The notes beneath the pieces were generated by a model, which was not told the origin of the DNA, searched no databases, and saw only the letters and a list, made by a program, of their open reading frames with translations. This document shows positions 26,459-37,049 of a DNA stretch of 64,000 bases, in pieces. The stretch comes from Alkalicoccus saliphilus (GTDB lineage: Bacteria > Bacillota > Bacilli > Bacillales > Salisediminibacteriaceae). Position numbers and translations under genes: made by a program. Numbering within the stretch: the stretch's first letter is position 1; the number at the start of each line of letters is the position of its first letter. Location of the stretch: assembly GCF_003044065.1 (NCBI RefSeq), contig NZ_PZJJ01000002.1:62001-126000 (forward strand), read 5' to 3'.

Positions 26459-27700
26459 ATGACGAAAAACAGAGTCGTAATAACAGGATATGGAGCGGTT
26501 ACGCCGCTCGCTAATGATATTAATACTACCTGGGATAAAATAAAAGCAGGAGAATCGGGTGTTTCCCTTCTTACCCGCTTTGAGGAGGCGGACTTTCCGG
26601 CGAAGGTAGCTGCAGAAGCAGAAAGCTTCCAGGTTACTGATTATATGGAAGGTAAAGAAGCACGGAAGATGGATCGTTTCACCCAGTTTGCAGTAGCCGG
26701 TGCCCAGATGGCTGTGAAAGATGCAGGACTTACTATAGACGATTCAAACGCAGAGCGTGTAGGAGTGTGGATCGGTTCAGGAATCGGTGGGATGGATACG
26801 TACGAAAAGCAGTTTCGTATGTATGAAAAAAGAGGGTATCGACGTGTTTCTCCATTCTTCGTACCGATGCTTATTCCGGATATGGCTGCAGGACAGGTTT
26901 CCATTACTCTTGGAGCTAAAGGTATCAATTCATGCTCAGTAACGGCCTGTGCTTCCGGTGCTAATTCGATAGGTGATGCCTACCGTACTATTGAGCGTGG
27001 AGATGCAGACATTATGATAACAGGAGGAGCCGAGGCTCCTCTCACTGAGATGTCCTTTGCTGGATTTTCTTCCGCACGGGCTCTTTCCACCAACCCGGAT
27101 CCAGCGAAAGCAAGTCGCCCATTTGACAAAGATCGTGATGGTTTCGTAATGGGGGAAGGAAGCGGTATTCTGATTCTGGAGTCACTCGAATCTGCAAAGG
27201 AACGTGGAGCTGAAATTTATGCGGAAATTATCGGTTATGGTGCTACGAGTGACGCCTACCATGTTACGGCCCCTGCTCCTGGTGGAGAAGGTGCTGCAAG
27301 AGCCATGAAACAGGCTCTGGAACAGGCACAACTTACGCCTGAAGATGTTGATTACGTAAATGCTCACGGGACAAGCACAGAATACAACGATAAATATGAA
27401 ACGACTGCTGTAAAAACAGTATTCGGTGACTATGCTTACGAACTCCCGGTGAGCTCAACAAAATCGATGACTGGACACCTTCTTGGAGCGGCAGGTGCAA
27501 TCGAGGCAATCTTTTCCGTGAAAGCCATTCAGGATGGTATTCTCCCTCCGACAATCAACTATGAAACGAAAGATCCGGAATGTGATCTCGATTATGTTAC
27601 AGAAGGTGCCCGTAAAAAGGATACCTCTGTTGTAATGAGCAACTCTCTTGGATTCGGCGGACATAACGTATCGTTGATATTCAGAAAGTTCGCTGAGTAA
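26459..27700 (+). CDS. fabF: 3-oxoacyl-ACP synthase II (FabF)
   Basis: 413-aa elongating beta-ketoacyl-ACP synthase. The Cys-His-His triad is visible: Cys164 in [15 protein letters not shown], His in [15 protein letters not shown] and His in [15 protein letters not shown]. The C-terminal [15 protein letters not shown] is typical. AAGGGAGAG precedes the start. Second gene of the FapR-regulated pair, ended by a strong terminator at 27758. Confidence 0.96.
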   Translation: MTKNRVVITGYGAVTPLANDINTTWDKIKAGESGVSLLTRFEEADFPAKVAAEAESFQVTDYMEGKEARKMDRFTQFAVAGAQMAVKDAGLTIDDSNAERVGVWIGSGIGGMDTYEKQFRMYEKRGYRRVSPFFVPMLIPDMAAGQVSITLGAKGINSCSVTACASGANSIGDAYRTIERGDADIMITGGAEAPLTEMSFAGFSSARALSTNPDPAKASRPFDKDRDGFVMGEGSGILILESLESAKERGAEIYAEIIGYGATSDAYHVTAPAPGGEGAARAMKQALEQAQLTPEDVDYVNAHGTSTEYNDKYETTAVKTVFGDYAYELPVSSTKSMTGHLLGAAGAIEAIFSVKAIQDGILPPTINYETKDPECDLDYVTEGARKKDTSVVMSNSLGFGGHNVSLIFRKFAE

Positions 27701-27757
27701 ATCGCTGGGTACAAAGCCTGCGGCACAGTATAAACAACAATCAAAAGTAGAGAACTT

Positions 27758-27800
27758 AAAGAGAGTGGACCGTTGACTATGCCGACAGTCCACTCTCTTT
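27758..27800 (+). terminator. Terminator of fabH-fabF
   Basis: AAAGAGAGTGGAC (27758-27770) pairs with GTCCACTCTCTTT (27788-27800), with a 17-nt loop and AT-rich tail. Confidence 0.88.
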
Positions 27801-27889
27801 ATTAATCGGGATCTTTTGTTGAATTCGTCATTTAGACTCAGGGGCCTCCTGTAAACATGGATTATTTTAATAGAAGTGTTGTTCCTCTA

Positions 27890-28005
27890 CCTGCCTCTTC
27901 CTTCAAAATATGAAAGGTGGAGGACACATGGGGGACTCCAGAGCGATCAAGACCTCGTTCAGCTCCGATCTGAAAAAAGGCGGGCAGAATGAGCTGAAGC
28001 CGGCC
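27890..28005 (+). repeat. Eroded intergenic repeat fragment
   Basis: CCTGCCTCTTCCTTCAAAA and GAATGAGCTGAAGCCGGCCC also occur, close together, at 55658-55712. The second also resembles the tails of the repeats at 55028 and 61460. Non-coding, between fabF and trpS. Confidence 0.4.
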
Positions 28006-28086
28006 CGCATGGAAAATTTCTCCATGGAAACGCAAGCAGACGTTTATTTTTTATTTTCAAGGCAGCCATTTTGAAAAAGAAATCGG

Positions 28087-29091
<1,005 letters not shown>

Positions 29092-29108
29092 TCAAATGAT
29101 ATTAAAAG

Positions 29109-29378
29109 ACAAAAAAGCCATTCGTCTCCAAAAATCAGGGACGAATGGACCGCGGTGCCACCCTTATTATCTGCGTTCTATGTAAACGAAGATCTCTTCA
29201 GCCTTCTCCGTCTTTCCGGAAAAAGCTCTCCGTGGTATCGGGGGAGAAGCCCGGGACGGCCTACTGACGTTCAGCTGTCCGGCTCGAAAGTCCATTCCTT
29301 TTCCCGTGTTGTCTGTTTTCACCTGCCACAGACTCTCTGAATACACTAACGGAAAAGTACTCTTCTTTCTCATCGCCT
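29109..29378 (-). ncRNA. T-box riboswitch (tryptophan) upstream of trpS
   Basis: On the minus strand the T-box core AAGGGTGGCACCGCGG (about 29166-29151) precedes the CCATTCGTC / GACGAATGG terminator stem with its T6 tail (about 29109-29148). Stem I features include AGAGAGTC and GGCAGGTGAAAA. The specifier UGG (Trp) is at 29294-29292 within GGAATGGACTTTCG. A TATAAT -10 lies at 29400-29395. Uncharged tRNA-Trp would favour the antiterminator and trpS transcription. Confidence 0.95.
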
Positions 29379-29546
29379 ATCAATATACAAAAATATTATA
29401 TATGCAGGAGAAAAGAAATGCAACTAAAGAAATAATTTAAAATTTCGACTATTACGAACAGTATTGTGTTCACTTTGAAATTACGTCACTATTAATTTTA
29501 TGTGCAGGACATTTGTACATTCACTGTAAACAGAAGGAGGAATAGT

Positions 29547-30698
29547 ATGAAGCTAATTCTTAAATTAATTGCTGGTATAACCGCCGGTATATTAATTGGA
29601 CTCTCAGGAGTGGATCCGCTGATCAGGGCTCTCGTAACTTTTACAGAAGTGTTTGGGCAGTGGATCAATTTTGTTATTCCGCTTATTATACTGTTTTTTA
29701 TTACATCGGGGATAGCAAGTATCGGCAAAGGTTCTTCTAAACTTGTCGGGGCGACGGTGGGTACTGCGTATTTATCAACCGTTCTGGCCGGTGTAGGAGC
29801 TTTCTTTATAGCGGTGCTCATTATGCCTATGGTGACAAGAGACCGTTCAGCACCGGAGGAGGGGACAGCCCCTGAACCGTTCTTCACGTTTGAACTTGCT
29901 CCTTTCATGGAGATTCTTACAGCACTTGTGCTGGCTTTCGTATTTGGTATAGGAATAGCTGCATTGAAATCAGATGGACTGAAAAAAGTGTTTGATGAAG
30001 GTAAGAATATAATAGAAATAGTTATTTATAAAGCAGTTATCCCTTTGCTTCCATTTTACATAGCCGGGATCTTTGTGGACATGGCAGCGGAAGGAACAGT
30101 ACTGCAGACGCTCCAGGTCTTCGGAATTGTCCTTGCCGTAGCTGTTGCTTCACATTGGGTATGGATTACCATACAATATACTGTTGCAGGGCTGTTATCC
30201 GGGCGTAATCCGTTTGCACTTATTAAAACGATGCTTCCGGCCTATTTTACGGCATTGGGAACCATGAGTTCTGCAGCCACTATTCCAGTCACCCTGCGGC
30301 AGGCGAAGCAGAACAACGTGAGAGAAGAAGTTGCGGACTTCACTGTACCTCTCAGCGCAACTATTCACTTAGCGGGGAGTGTAATAACTATCGTCAGCTG
30401 TGCAGTTGCTGTAATGAGCGTGATGGATGGTTATTCAATACCAGGATTCTTTACGATGCTTCCAGTGATTCTCGCCCTTGGAGTAATCATGGTGGCAGCA
30501 CCGGGAGTGCCTGGAGGAGCTATATTTGCAGCACTTGGAGTGCTTACGACAATGCTCGGCTTTTCAGAGGCGGCTATGGGTATGATGATTGCACTGTACT
30601 TTGCTCAGGACAGCTTTGGTACAGGCGCAAATGTCACCGGTGATGGAGCAATTGCTGTAATTATTGATAAGATTGCTGAAAAACGTTCCCTGTCCTGA
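29547..30698 (+). CDS. Dicarboxylate/amino acid:cation symporter (DAACS family)
   Basis: 383-aa membrane carrier of the GltP/SstT/DctA family, driven by Na+ or H+. Visible are about eight membrane segments, the serine-rich hairpin region GTMSSAATIPVTLRQA (about 243-258), the TM7-like stretch VPLSATIHLAGS, and the final DSFGTGANVTGDGAIAVIID, which corresponds to the conserved substrate- and cation-binding segment. SstT-like serine/threonine or glutamate/aspartate transport is possible. AGGAGG gives the start at 29547; an upstream extension to 29502 has no site. Single gene with a terminator. Confidence 0.87.
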   Translation: MKLILKLIAGITAGILIGLSGVDPLIRALVTFTEVFGQWINFVIPLIILFFITSGIASIGKGSSKLVGATVGTAYLSTVLAGVGAFFIAVLIMPMVTRDRSAPEEGTAPEPFFTFELAPFMEILTALVLAFVFGIGIAALKSDGLKKVFDEGKNIIEIVIYKAVIPLLPFYIAGIFVDMAAEGTVLQTLQVFGIVLAVAVASHWVWITIQYTVAGLLSGRNPFALIKTMLPAYFTALGTMSSAATIPVTLRQAKQNNVREEVADFTVPLSATIHLAGSVITIVSCAVAVMSVMDGYSIPGFFTMLPVILALGVIMVAAPGVPGGAIFAALGVLTTMLGFSEAAMGMMIALYFAQDSFGTGANVTGDGAIAVIIDKIAEKRSLS

Positions 30699-30732
30699 AG
30701 ATGACGAACTTTTTCAGATAGTTTGAAAGCAG

Positions 30733-30762
30733 TAAGGCCGCCCTGGTTAAAAGGCGGCCTTA
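30733..30762. terminator. Bidirectional terminator between symporter and CaCA antiporter
   Basis: TAAGGCCGCC (30733-30742) pairs perfectly with GGCGGCCTTA (30753-30762). It lies between convergent genes, one base before the antiporter stop codon at 30764. Confidence 0.8.
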
Positions 30763-30763
30763 C

Positions 30764-31747
30764 TTATGCACTGAAAGTGTAGATAGTGTAACTCAAAAGA
30801 AAGTAGGTAATAAGAACAGTTAAAGAAGGAAGAGCATAAAAGCGGGCATGCTGTTTGCGGCGTGATGCAAGAACCGCTCCTATTACTACAGTATTCAATA
30901 GAAGTACCGATGCGGCTGTAATAATTGTCACTGGATGAACTGCGGCAAGAACCGCACCTCCACGGAAGGCAAAATCAATAATAATGAGAATTAACATATT
31001 AAAAACATTGGAACCGAGTATGTTGCCAATAGCCATGTTGTAATTTGCCAGCTGAACAGCTACGAGCACAGTTACGAGCTCCGGCAGGGAAGTTGCACCC
31101 GCTATAAAAAAGGTGCCTACAAAGCTTGAGCTGATACCAGTGGAAGCAGCAATCTGGTCGCCTGTAATGGAAAGAAGGGAACCGGAAACAAAAATAATAA
31201 CAGCAGCTGCTGCAAATCCTATTTTAGCGCGGCGCAGGGATACAGCATGCATATGAAATTCGGTTTCTGATTCCACTGTTTCCTGGGTATCTGTTTTTGT
31301 GAGATACATCATACCCGCACTGTACATTAAAATTAATACATACATTTCCAGACCGGCTCCGAGCAGAATAATTCCTGTAGGAAATAAAATAGCCGTAAGC
31401 ATCAGCCCGGCCAGCAGCAGGCTGAGGACAGCTGTTTTCAGCTGAGAGGGATCTGCTGAGCGGAGCAGCTGTTTCCTTCTGTACAAAACATCCATTAATG
31501 CAAGGATAAATATATTGAATAAATTACTGCCGAATACATTGCTGACTGCAATATCCGGATTATCTACAAATACGGCTGTCAGACTCGTAGTTACTTCCGG
31601 GAGAGAAGTAGCTCCAGCAAGCAGGAATGTGCCGACTAAAAGACCTCCTAAAGAAGTTCTCTCTCCTATAACATCAGCGTACGTGGACAGACGGACAGCT
31701 GCCAGCACTGTAACTGCAGCCGCTGCAAGGAAAACGACATATAACAT
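30764..31747 (-). CDS. CaCA-family cation antiporter (YrbG-like), under Mn riboswitch control
   Basis: 327-aa protein with two homologous halves of five membrane segments each. The alpha repeats are LAGATSLPEVTTSLTAVFVD...NVFGSNLFNI and IAGATSLPELVTVLVAVQLA...NILGSNVFNM, hallmark cation-binding motifs of Ca2+/cation antiporters. Family members exchange Ca2+, Na+ or K+ for H+ or Na+. The start at 31747 is favoured by AGGGTGG five bases upstream. The leader is a yybP-ykoY element (31782-31924), which senses Mn2+, so Mn2+ efflux, alone or with Ca2+, is a reasonable inference. Confidence 0.85.
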   Translation of the reverse strand: MLYVVFLAAAAVTVLAAVRLSTYADVIGERTSLGGLLVGTFLLAGATSLPEVTTSLTAVFVDNPDIAVSNVFGSNLFNIFILALMDVLYRRKQLLRSADPSQLKTAVLSLLLAGLMLTAILFPTGIILLGAGLEMYVLILMYSAGMMYLTKTDTQETVESETEFHMHAVSLRRAKIGFAAAAVIIFVSGSLLSITGDQIAASTGISSSFVGTFFIAGATSLPELVTVLVAVQLANYNMAIGNILGSNVFNMLILIIIDFAFRGGAVLAAVHPVTIITAASVLLLNTVVIGAVLASRRKQHARFYALPSLTVLITYFLLSYTIYTFSA

Positions 31748-31781
31748 ACCTACCACCCTTTCTTTGATTCCGAAAACTGCA

Positions 31782-31924
31782 CAAAAAAAGACCTTTTTAC
31801 ACAGCTCTCCCGCTGCATAAAAAGGTCTTGCGTACTTTGGTAATCAAAGCTCCAGGAACCGAGCATCTTAACAGATACTGTAATGACGACTCCAGGACCA
31901 GCTGGTCGCTACTCCCCTTTTTAC
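31782..31924 (-). ncRNA. yybP-ykoY manganese riboswitch
   Basis: The minus strand begins AAAAAGGGGAGTAGCGACC and contains GTCGTCATTACAGTATC, then GCAAGACCTTTTTA, matching the order of the B. subtilis yybP leader (AAAGGGGAGUAGCGUC ... GUCGUCAAU ... GCAAGACCUUU). AAGACCTTTTTA pairs with TAAAAAGGTCTT to form a terminator with a T7 tail (31782-31830). The switch would read through at high Mn2+. It lies 35 bp upstream of the CaCA gene. Confidence 0.9.
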
Positions 31925-31968
31925 GATAGTTTAACTATAACACTAATTGTATTATTAGAACAGGATAT

Positions 31969-32505
31969 TTAACAATAAGCGGCCGTCTGTGGATTGTGAT
32001 AGAAAGATTCAATACGTTCGTCCAGCTGCTTTAACAGACCGGCTGCTTTCTCATCAGTCATCCGGCGGTAGTGGTGGAGTCCTCCTGGTTCTTCATCTAA
32101 TTCGTCGGCCATCGCCACTACCTCCTGAAGAGCTTCACGGCTTATATTTTTTTGCGGAAGGAAAGAATCTGTATGAAGCAGAACAGCAAGAGAAATTTCT
32201 TTTGCCTTGACCGGGTCTTCCCCGAGACGGATTAAAAGTTTGTGGGCCCGCTCTGCTCCTTTAATAGCATGAATATCATTTTGTTTATACAAGTCATAAT
32301 CCCATTCCCCATTACGGTACCATGTGTAGTGTCCCATATCATGAAGAAAAGCGGCTTTACATGCCGAGTCGGGATCGGCTCCTTTTTCAATAGCGAAGCG
32401 ATACGCATGAAAAGCACATGAAACAGCATGAGCTAGACCAGATCGCTTAACGTATTTTTGTGCGGCGGGATGCTGGAATATATCCAGTAAGGTTACACGG
32501 CTCAC
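31969..32505 (-). CDS. HD-domain phosphohydrolase
   Basis: 178-aa protein of the HD superfamily of metal-dependent phosphohydrolases. The metal ligands are visible as GLAHAVSCAFHAYRFA (first His), AAFLHDMGHYTWYR (HD), AVLLHTDSF and MADELDEEP (distal Asp). The substrate may be a nucleotide or other phosphoester. A GTG start at 32505 is preferred since GGAGG lies eight bases upstream; an ATG at 32520 has no site of its own. Single gene, convergent with nothing, upstream of a non-coding stretch. Confidence 0.75.
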   Translation of the reverse strand: MSRVTLLDIFQHPAAQKYVKRSGLAHAVSCAFHAYRFAIEKGADPDSACKAAFLHDMGHYTWYRNGEWDYDLYKQNDIHAIKGAERAHKLLIRLGEDPVKAKEISLAVLLHTDSFLPQKNISREALQEVVAMADELDEEPGGLHHYRRMTDEKAAGLLKQLDERIESFYHNPQTAAYC

Positions 32506-33005
32506 ATCGATCGCCTCCATTTTAAGATATTTTACCTATAATACCTGTTTGCTTAAGCAAAGTCAATATATTTACCTGAGGTGGTATTTAGTGAGTTGAA
32601 ATGTAGAACAGCAGACATCATTAACCCGATTCTTATCGTTTTTGTCTATTTGGAAGGTATATATACTTAAAGTGGCGAAAGTAAAGTAATAAGGAATTTG
32701 CTGCAGTTGAAATACAGCATATCAATTCGTCTGTTAGTTCACCGGAACGGTGATTTCTGTGAATTCTTTTATTAACCTGAAGGAAAGATTCGGAACTGAA
32801 AGATGACGGCCCGTGCTTACCGGGAAGAACACCCCTTTAAACAAGGCTCAAAGAACATGCAGAAGCATTCTAAATGATACTGAGGCTCATTCTATTTTAG
32901 AAGCTGATAAAAGCAGTAATCAGCCTGATAAAGGTTCCAGGGGACTTGCCTGTTTTAAATTATCGCTTATAATAGAAGGAGAAGGCACGAACAGGAGGTG
33001 GCAGG
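32506..33005. other. Intergenic region with yjbC promoter
   Basis: 500 bp. A TATAAT (about 32968-32973) lies 33 bp before the yjbC start. The frame 32813-33019 has no ribosome site and no recognisable sequence. In B. subtilis the oppABCDF operon and yjbB lie near here; no trace of them was seen. Confidence 0.4.
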
Positions 33006-33590
33006 ATGCACTGGTATGAAAAATTGAATCAATATTTTCCGATAGAGGAAATGAAATCGCAGGAGCATATAGAACTGCTGCTTAAAGAGAAAGAAAACAT
33101 TTATAAGAAAAGTGAAGATGAATTTCACGTGATGATGTATGCGGAAATGGAAGACTTTCTATTTATTGATTACCTTTTTGTGTCAAAAGCAGCCCGGGGC
33201 AGGGGGATCGGCAGAAAGCTTCTTGATCAGCTTAAAAAACAAAACAAACCAATCATTCTGGAAGTCGAACCGGTGGATTATGAAGATTCAGATACTGAAA
33301 AAAGACAGAAATTTTATCGGCGGGAAGGTTTTCGCCATGCTGAGTCGATTGGGTATACAAGACGCTCACTGGCAACAGGAGAAGTAAATAAAATGGAAAT
33401 ACTTTTCTGGACGCCGGTAAACGAATCTGAGGAAAGTATATATGATAAAATGCGCCACACGTATGAAGTAATTCATACGTATAAAGATATAGAGCTGTAC
33501 GGCCGGCCTTATGAAGAGGTTAGTAAGGCGCTCAGCTACAAGGAAAGAAAAAAGAATCCAGGCGGTCCGGATAAAGAGCCCGCAAACTAA
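33006..33590 (+). CDS. yjbC: GNAT acetyltransferase (YjbC-like)
   Basis: 194-aa protein with an N-acetyltransferase domain; the acetyl-CoA loop is FVSKAARGRGIGRKLLDQL (about 58-77), followed by a typical YRREGF segment. A C-terminal extension of about 60 residues (IYDKMRHTYEVIHTYKDIELYGRPYEEV) matches the longer layout of B. subtilis YjbC, which also lies just upstream of spx. AGGAGG seven bases upstream fixes the start. The acyl acceptor is unknown. Confidence 0.85.
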   Translation: MHWYEKLNQYFPIEEMKSQEHIELLLKEKENIYKKSEDEFHVMMYAEMEDFLFIDYLFVSKAARGRGIGRKLLDQLKKQNKPIILEVEPVDYEDSDTEKRQKFYRREGFRHAESIGYTRRSLATGEVNKMEILFWTPVNESEESIYDKMRHTYEVIHTYKDIELYGRPYEEVSKALSYKERKKNPGGPDKEPAN

Positions 33591-33629
33591 AATGCCACTC
33601 TCGTCAAAACACAGAAAGGAGTGTTTTGT

Positions 33630-33764
33630 ATGAAAGGCAATAAAGCAAAAAGAAGATCCAAAAGGAAACTGCTTTGGAGAGATCTTTTAAAAAGAAAGCT
33701 GGATGAAGTGAATAAAGCGCCGAAAAAACAGCCGGTGCCTTATTCCAGAACATTTGTCGCATGA
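33630..33764 (+). CDS. 44-aa basic small protein between yjbC and spx
   Basis: Begins MKGNKAKRRSKRKLLWRDLL and ends VPYSRTFVA. The N-terminal half is extremely basic. AAAGGAG eight bases before the ATG makes it very likely translated. It starts 39 bp after yjbC and ends before a strong terminator, so it is probably the second gene of a yjbC transcript. I do not recognise the family. Nucleic-acid or ribosome association is a guess from charge only. Confidence 0.65.
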   Translation: MKGNKAKRRSKRKLLWRDLLKRKLDEVNKAPKKQPVPYSRTFVA

Positions 33765-33803
33765 CGATGGATATTAATAAGCGGCCGTCAGCCTGAGGCG
33801 TAG

Positions 33804-33847
33804 GAGTGTCCCTGAAAAGTGGGGGACACTCTTTTTTAGATTTTTGG
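33804..33847 (+). terminator. Terminator after yjbC / small basic gene
   Basis: GAGTGTCCC (33804-33812) pairs with GGGACACTC (33833-33841), followed by T6. It separates yjbC from the independent spx promoter region (33848-34214), where TATAAT (34133-34138) is a candidate -10 for spx. No other gene is seen there. Confidence 0.9.
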
Positions 33848-34214
33848 AGGATCAGTCTAATTGATAACGTATTATTCTAAATGAAAATGTGATAATATAA
33901 ACACATAGGTTTTAAAGGAACTGGAATATCTGTTCGCTGTCTGTTGATAACTAGACAATTTTTCCAGTTAAACCCGTATTAAGTGAGCTCTTACTTTAGG
34001 AATTTCTTTAATACGATGTTTATTATTTTCAAAAAAGGGAAAACGAATAACTACGGAGTTACATATGAATAATTTGTACAAGTTTTGTTCAAGTTTTTTA
34101 TAAAGAGGCTGGTAAAATTAAAAGATTTGTTGTATAATAATGATTATAAACTAGAAATTGCCGCCAGCTTAATAAATAGCACAGATTACTAATTCTGAAG
34201 GGAGATTCAGCCTT

Positions 34215-34616
34215 ATGGTCACTCTATTTACATCGCCCAGCTGCACATCTTGTCGGAAAGCAAAAGCATGGCTTGAAGAGCACGATATTCCATTTACTGA
34301 ACGAAATATATTTTCTGAACCACTGTCAGTGGAGGAAGTAAAGCAGGTTGTCCGGATGACGGAGGATGGCACCGACGAAATCATTTCTACACGGTCAAAA
34401 GTATTTCAGGAATTGGATGTGGAGCTTGACTCAATGCCTCTGCAGGAATTGTTCCAGCTTATAAGTGATCATCCGGGTCTTCTCCGCAGACCGATTATTC
34501 TTGATGAAAAACGGATTCAGGTAGGGTATAACGAAGCTGAAATTCGTCGTTTTCTTCCTAGAAAAGTTCGTACTTTCCAGCTTCAGGAAGCTGCTAAGAA
34601 GCTCGTAAATGAATAA
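34215..34616 (+). CDS. spx: Transcriptional regulator Spx
   Basis: 133-aa ArsC-fold protein with the redox switch CTSC (Cys10, Cys13) and the [25 protein letters not shown] region that contacts the RNA polymerase alpha C-terminal domain. Spx redirects transcription toward thiol-stress genes after disulfide formation and is degraded by ClpXP with SpxH. SpxH is encoded at 39136-40059. AAGGGAGA precedes the start. Monocistronic, with its own promoter region and terminator. Its place beside mecA matches B. subtilis. Confidence 0.96.
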   Translation: MVTLFTSPSCTSCRKAKAWLEEHDIPFTERNIFSEPLSVEEVKQVVRMTEDGTDEIISTRSKVFQELDVELDSMPLQELFQLISDHPGLLRRPIILDEKRIQVGYNEAEIRRFLPRKVRTFQLQEAAKKLVNE

Positions 34617-34663
34617 TTTGCTCTGCTTAACAGATTCGATCGAGTATGATATGATGATTCAAT

Positions 34664-34700
34664 AAGGGTGAATGCTGTGAAAATAGCTTCACCCTTGTTT
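34664..34700 (+). terminator. Terminator of spx
   Basis: AAGGGTGAA (34664-34672) pairs with TTCACCCTT (34688-34696), followed by GTTT. Confidence 0.85.
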
Positions 34701-34906
34701 CTGTTTGGGTAATTGAGTGAAATTTCTGAAAAATGTAAGTGTAAATAAGTAATATTTATTTCTTTTCTGCTTCATATCCCTTAAAATGATATATAAGTAT
34801 TTAATAGAGGGTTGAGCCTAGAAGGGAATGGGAATAGATTAATCAATAATCTTTTCTGAAAAAACACGTCTACAGCAGAGTTAATCTCGCGAAAGGGTGA
34901 GACACC

Positions 34907-35557
34907 ATGGAAATAGAAAGAATCAATGACACGACGATTAAGTTTTTTATCACTTACAATGATATAGAGCGGCGCGGATTTGACAAAGAGGAAATCTGGT
35001 ACAGCCGGGAACGGGGCGAAGAACTTTTTTTTGATATGATGAGTGAAGTAAGTGATCAGGAAAAGTTTGAAATGAACGGCCCGCTCTGGGTACAGGTACA
35101 CGCGCTGGAAAAGGGGCTGGAAGTCATTGTGACCAGAGGTCAGATGAATGATGGCAACGTAAAACTTGAAATTCCTCTGGAAGACGACACGGATTCTGAT
35201 GTAGACAAAAATATCGTTGATATGCTGGATCAGCAGTTTTCATCTGATGGTGAAAATGAAGCTGCCAGAGATCATACTCTCAGTGTAGTAATCGGCTTCC
35301 GGGATTTTGAAGACATTATTTCCCTGAGCAGAACTTTTGAAGAAAATGTTCATACCGGACTGTATCATTTTGAAGAAACGTACTTCGTATACGTTACGAT
35401 TGATGATTCCTATACAGATGAAGAACAGGATAATATGCTGAGCCGTATGCTGGAATTTGGTTACGAATCCGATGTAACTATCCATCGTATCCTTGAATAC
35501 GGAAAAACAATTTTGGAAGAAGATGCACTTCAGACAATTAAAAATCAATTTTCCTAA
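34907..35557 (+). CDS. mecA: Adaptor protein MecA
   Basis: 216-aa ClpC adaptor. The N-terminal substrate-binding domain MEIERINDTTIKFFITYNDI and the C-terminal ClpC-binding half (VIGFRDFEDIISLSRTF, LYHFEETYFVYVTIDD) are typical. MecA targets ComK and other proteins to ClpCP and so restrains competence. An acidic linker (DDTDSDVDKN) joins the halves. AAAGGGTGAG lies upstream. A strong terminator follows. The order spx-mecA-coiA is conserved. Confidence 0.96.
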   Translation: MEIERINDTTIKFFITYNDIERRGFDKEEIWYSRERGEELFFDMMSEVSDQEKFEMNGPLWVQVHALEKGLEVIVTRGQMNDGNVKLEIPLEDDTDSDVDKNIVDMLDQQFSSDGENEAARDHTLSVVIGFRDFEDIISLSRTFEENVHTGLYHFEETYFVYVTIDDSYTDEEQDNMLSRMLEFGYESDVTIHRILEYGKTILEEDALQTIKNQFS

Positions 35558-35560
35558 TGA

Positions 35561-35596
35561 AAATCCGGACCGCTTAAAACGGTCCGGATTTTTTTG
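35561..35596 (+). terminator. Terminator of mecA
   Basis: AAATCCGGACCG (35561-35572) pairs perfectly with CGGTCCGGATTT (35580-35591), then T5. Confidence 0.96.
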
Positions 35597-35737
35597 TAGA
35601 TTCATTTATCGAATATAGGGGCTCGTCAACTTGTTTAAACTTTCTTTCGCGGGAAAAGTACTGATAAATTCGAAAAAATTAATTTATTGAACATACGTTC
35701 CCTTTTATATATAATGGATAAAAATGGAGGGATACTT

Positions 35738-36898
35738 GTGTTCACTGCGTATGTAGACGGGAAAGATCCAATTCACATTGATCACCTGGATTTGTCGGTT
35801 AATAACAGCGTTTTTTCCTGCCCGGAATGCGGCAGTAGATTATTAATCAAAGCTGGGAGCGGCAAGGTGCGATGGCATTTCGCACATGCCCGGAAAACTT
35901 CATGTAATGGGAGCGAAGAATCGTTTGAACATCAATACGTTAAAGAACAGTTAGTCTTATGGTTAAAGACTCATGGATATCAGCCGAAAAAAGAATTTAC
36001 TGTACCTGGATCAGGAGGCAGAAGAGCGGATATTTATGTTTTTTTAAATGGCAGAAAAGTTGTTTTTGAAATTCAGAAATCTTATCTTCCGGCTCGGGAG
36101 TTTAATAAGAGGCAGACCATTTATTGTGAAGCTGGGTACGACGTTTTCTGGATAGGAGTTGAAACGAGTGAGAAACACATTTTTAAAAAAAGAATGTCAG
36201 CTCTTGAAACGATTCGGTTCCGCGCTTTTCCTTTTATGCATAGTTTCTGTTATAAAATAGCTGAAGATGCTCTCTATATGGAGTTTGGACATGTACAGTT
36301 TCAGACGGGAATGAGTCTTTTTCATTTTAAAAAAATAACATGGGAAAAGGATCCGTGTGAAAGTCTTTATCCGTCTCAACCTTCTCCTGCTGCTGCAGCT
36401 TATAAAGAAAAAGTGAATCAGGAATGGAAAAGCTTAAGCAGAAAAAAACGACTTTTTCCTAAATTCGGTTATTCAAGAGCAGAGAAAAAAATCTTATCTT
36501 ACTATTATAAACATCAGCTTTCACTTAATTATTATCCTTCATTATGTTTTCTTCCTGTATATTCTTTTTTTGGTGTTCAGACAGGGGCAGAAGTATGGCA
36601 GAGCTGGATTCACTGGAAATATGTTCAGCATAAAGGAAGCCGGTTCACTCTGAGTGAAGTTTGTCTTTCGATAATAAATGAGCCTGAATTTCATAGCTTT
36701 CCAATGACGGATCATCCCGCTAACGCAGTAAGGCTGGCTCTCAGGAAATATTTTTTTATAATGGAGTCATTAGGAGTGCTTAAGCGCATTTATCCCGGAG
36801 TTTATCTGGTGATTCAGCCTTTAACAGTTAAAAAGCCGATGGAGCAGCTTCTTGAAGATGACAAATTTATTTATAATAAAATACAAAGCCTGCTCTAA
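35738..36898 (+). CDS. coiA: Competence protein CoiA
   Basis: 386-aa predicted nuclease-like protein needed for efficient recombination of transforming DNA. An N-terminal zinc-finger-like segment (CPECGSRLLIKAG, then HFAH) is followed by a restriction-endonuclease-like core (SGGRRADIYVFLNGRKVVFEIQKS, about 110-135) and a long basic C-terminal part. The start is GTG at 35738, with TGGAGGG six bases upstream; the longer frame from 35687 has no site. Regulation by ComK is known in relatives; I did not identify a ComK box with confidence. Confidence 0.9.
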   Translation: MFTAYVDGKDPIHIDHLDLSVNNSVFSCPECGSRLLIKAGSGKVRWHFAHARKTSCNGSEESFEHQYVKEQLVLWLKTHGYQPKKEFTVPGSGGRRADIYVFLNGRKVVFEIQKSYLPAREFNKRQTIYCEAGYDVFWIGVETSEKHIFKKRMSALETIRFRAFPFMHSFCYKIAEDALYMEFGHVQFQTGMSLFHFKKITWEKDPCESLYPSQPSPAAAAYKEKVNQEWKSLSRKKRLFPKFGYSRAEKKILSYYYKHQLSLNYYPSLCFLPVYSFFGVQTGAEVWQSWIHWKYVQHKGSRFTLSEVCLSIINEPEFHSFPMTDHPANAVRLALRKYFFIMESLGVLKRIYPGVYLVIQPLTVKKPMEQLLEDDKFIYNKIQSLL

Positions 36899-37049
36899 AA
36901 TAAGGTATGATATATTGTTTCAGAGGGGTAATTCCATCATATGGAAGGTTTTTTCTGCTTTATAGTCCAGTGATTACACATAAGTGTTTCAGTAGTAATC
37001 AGTACAGTGAATTTCACTGCAGGGCGGGAAACTGTTGCACCCCATTCAA

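Noticed and set aside
30764-31756. GTG start three codons upstream for the CaCA antiporter
   Set aside because: The AGGGTGG site lies five bases before the ATG at 31747 and overlaps the GTG.
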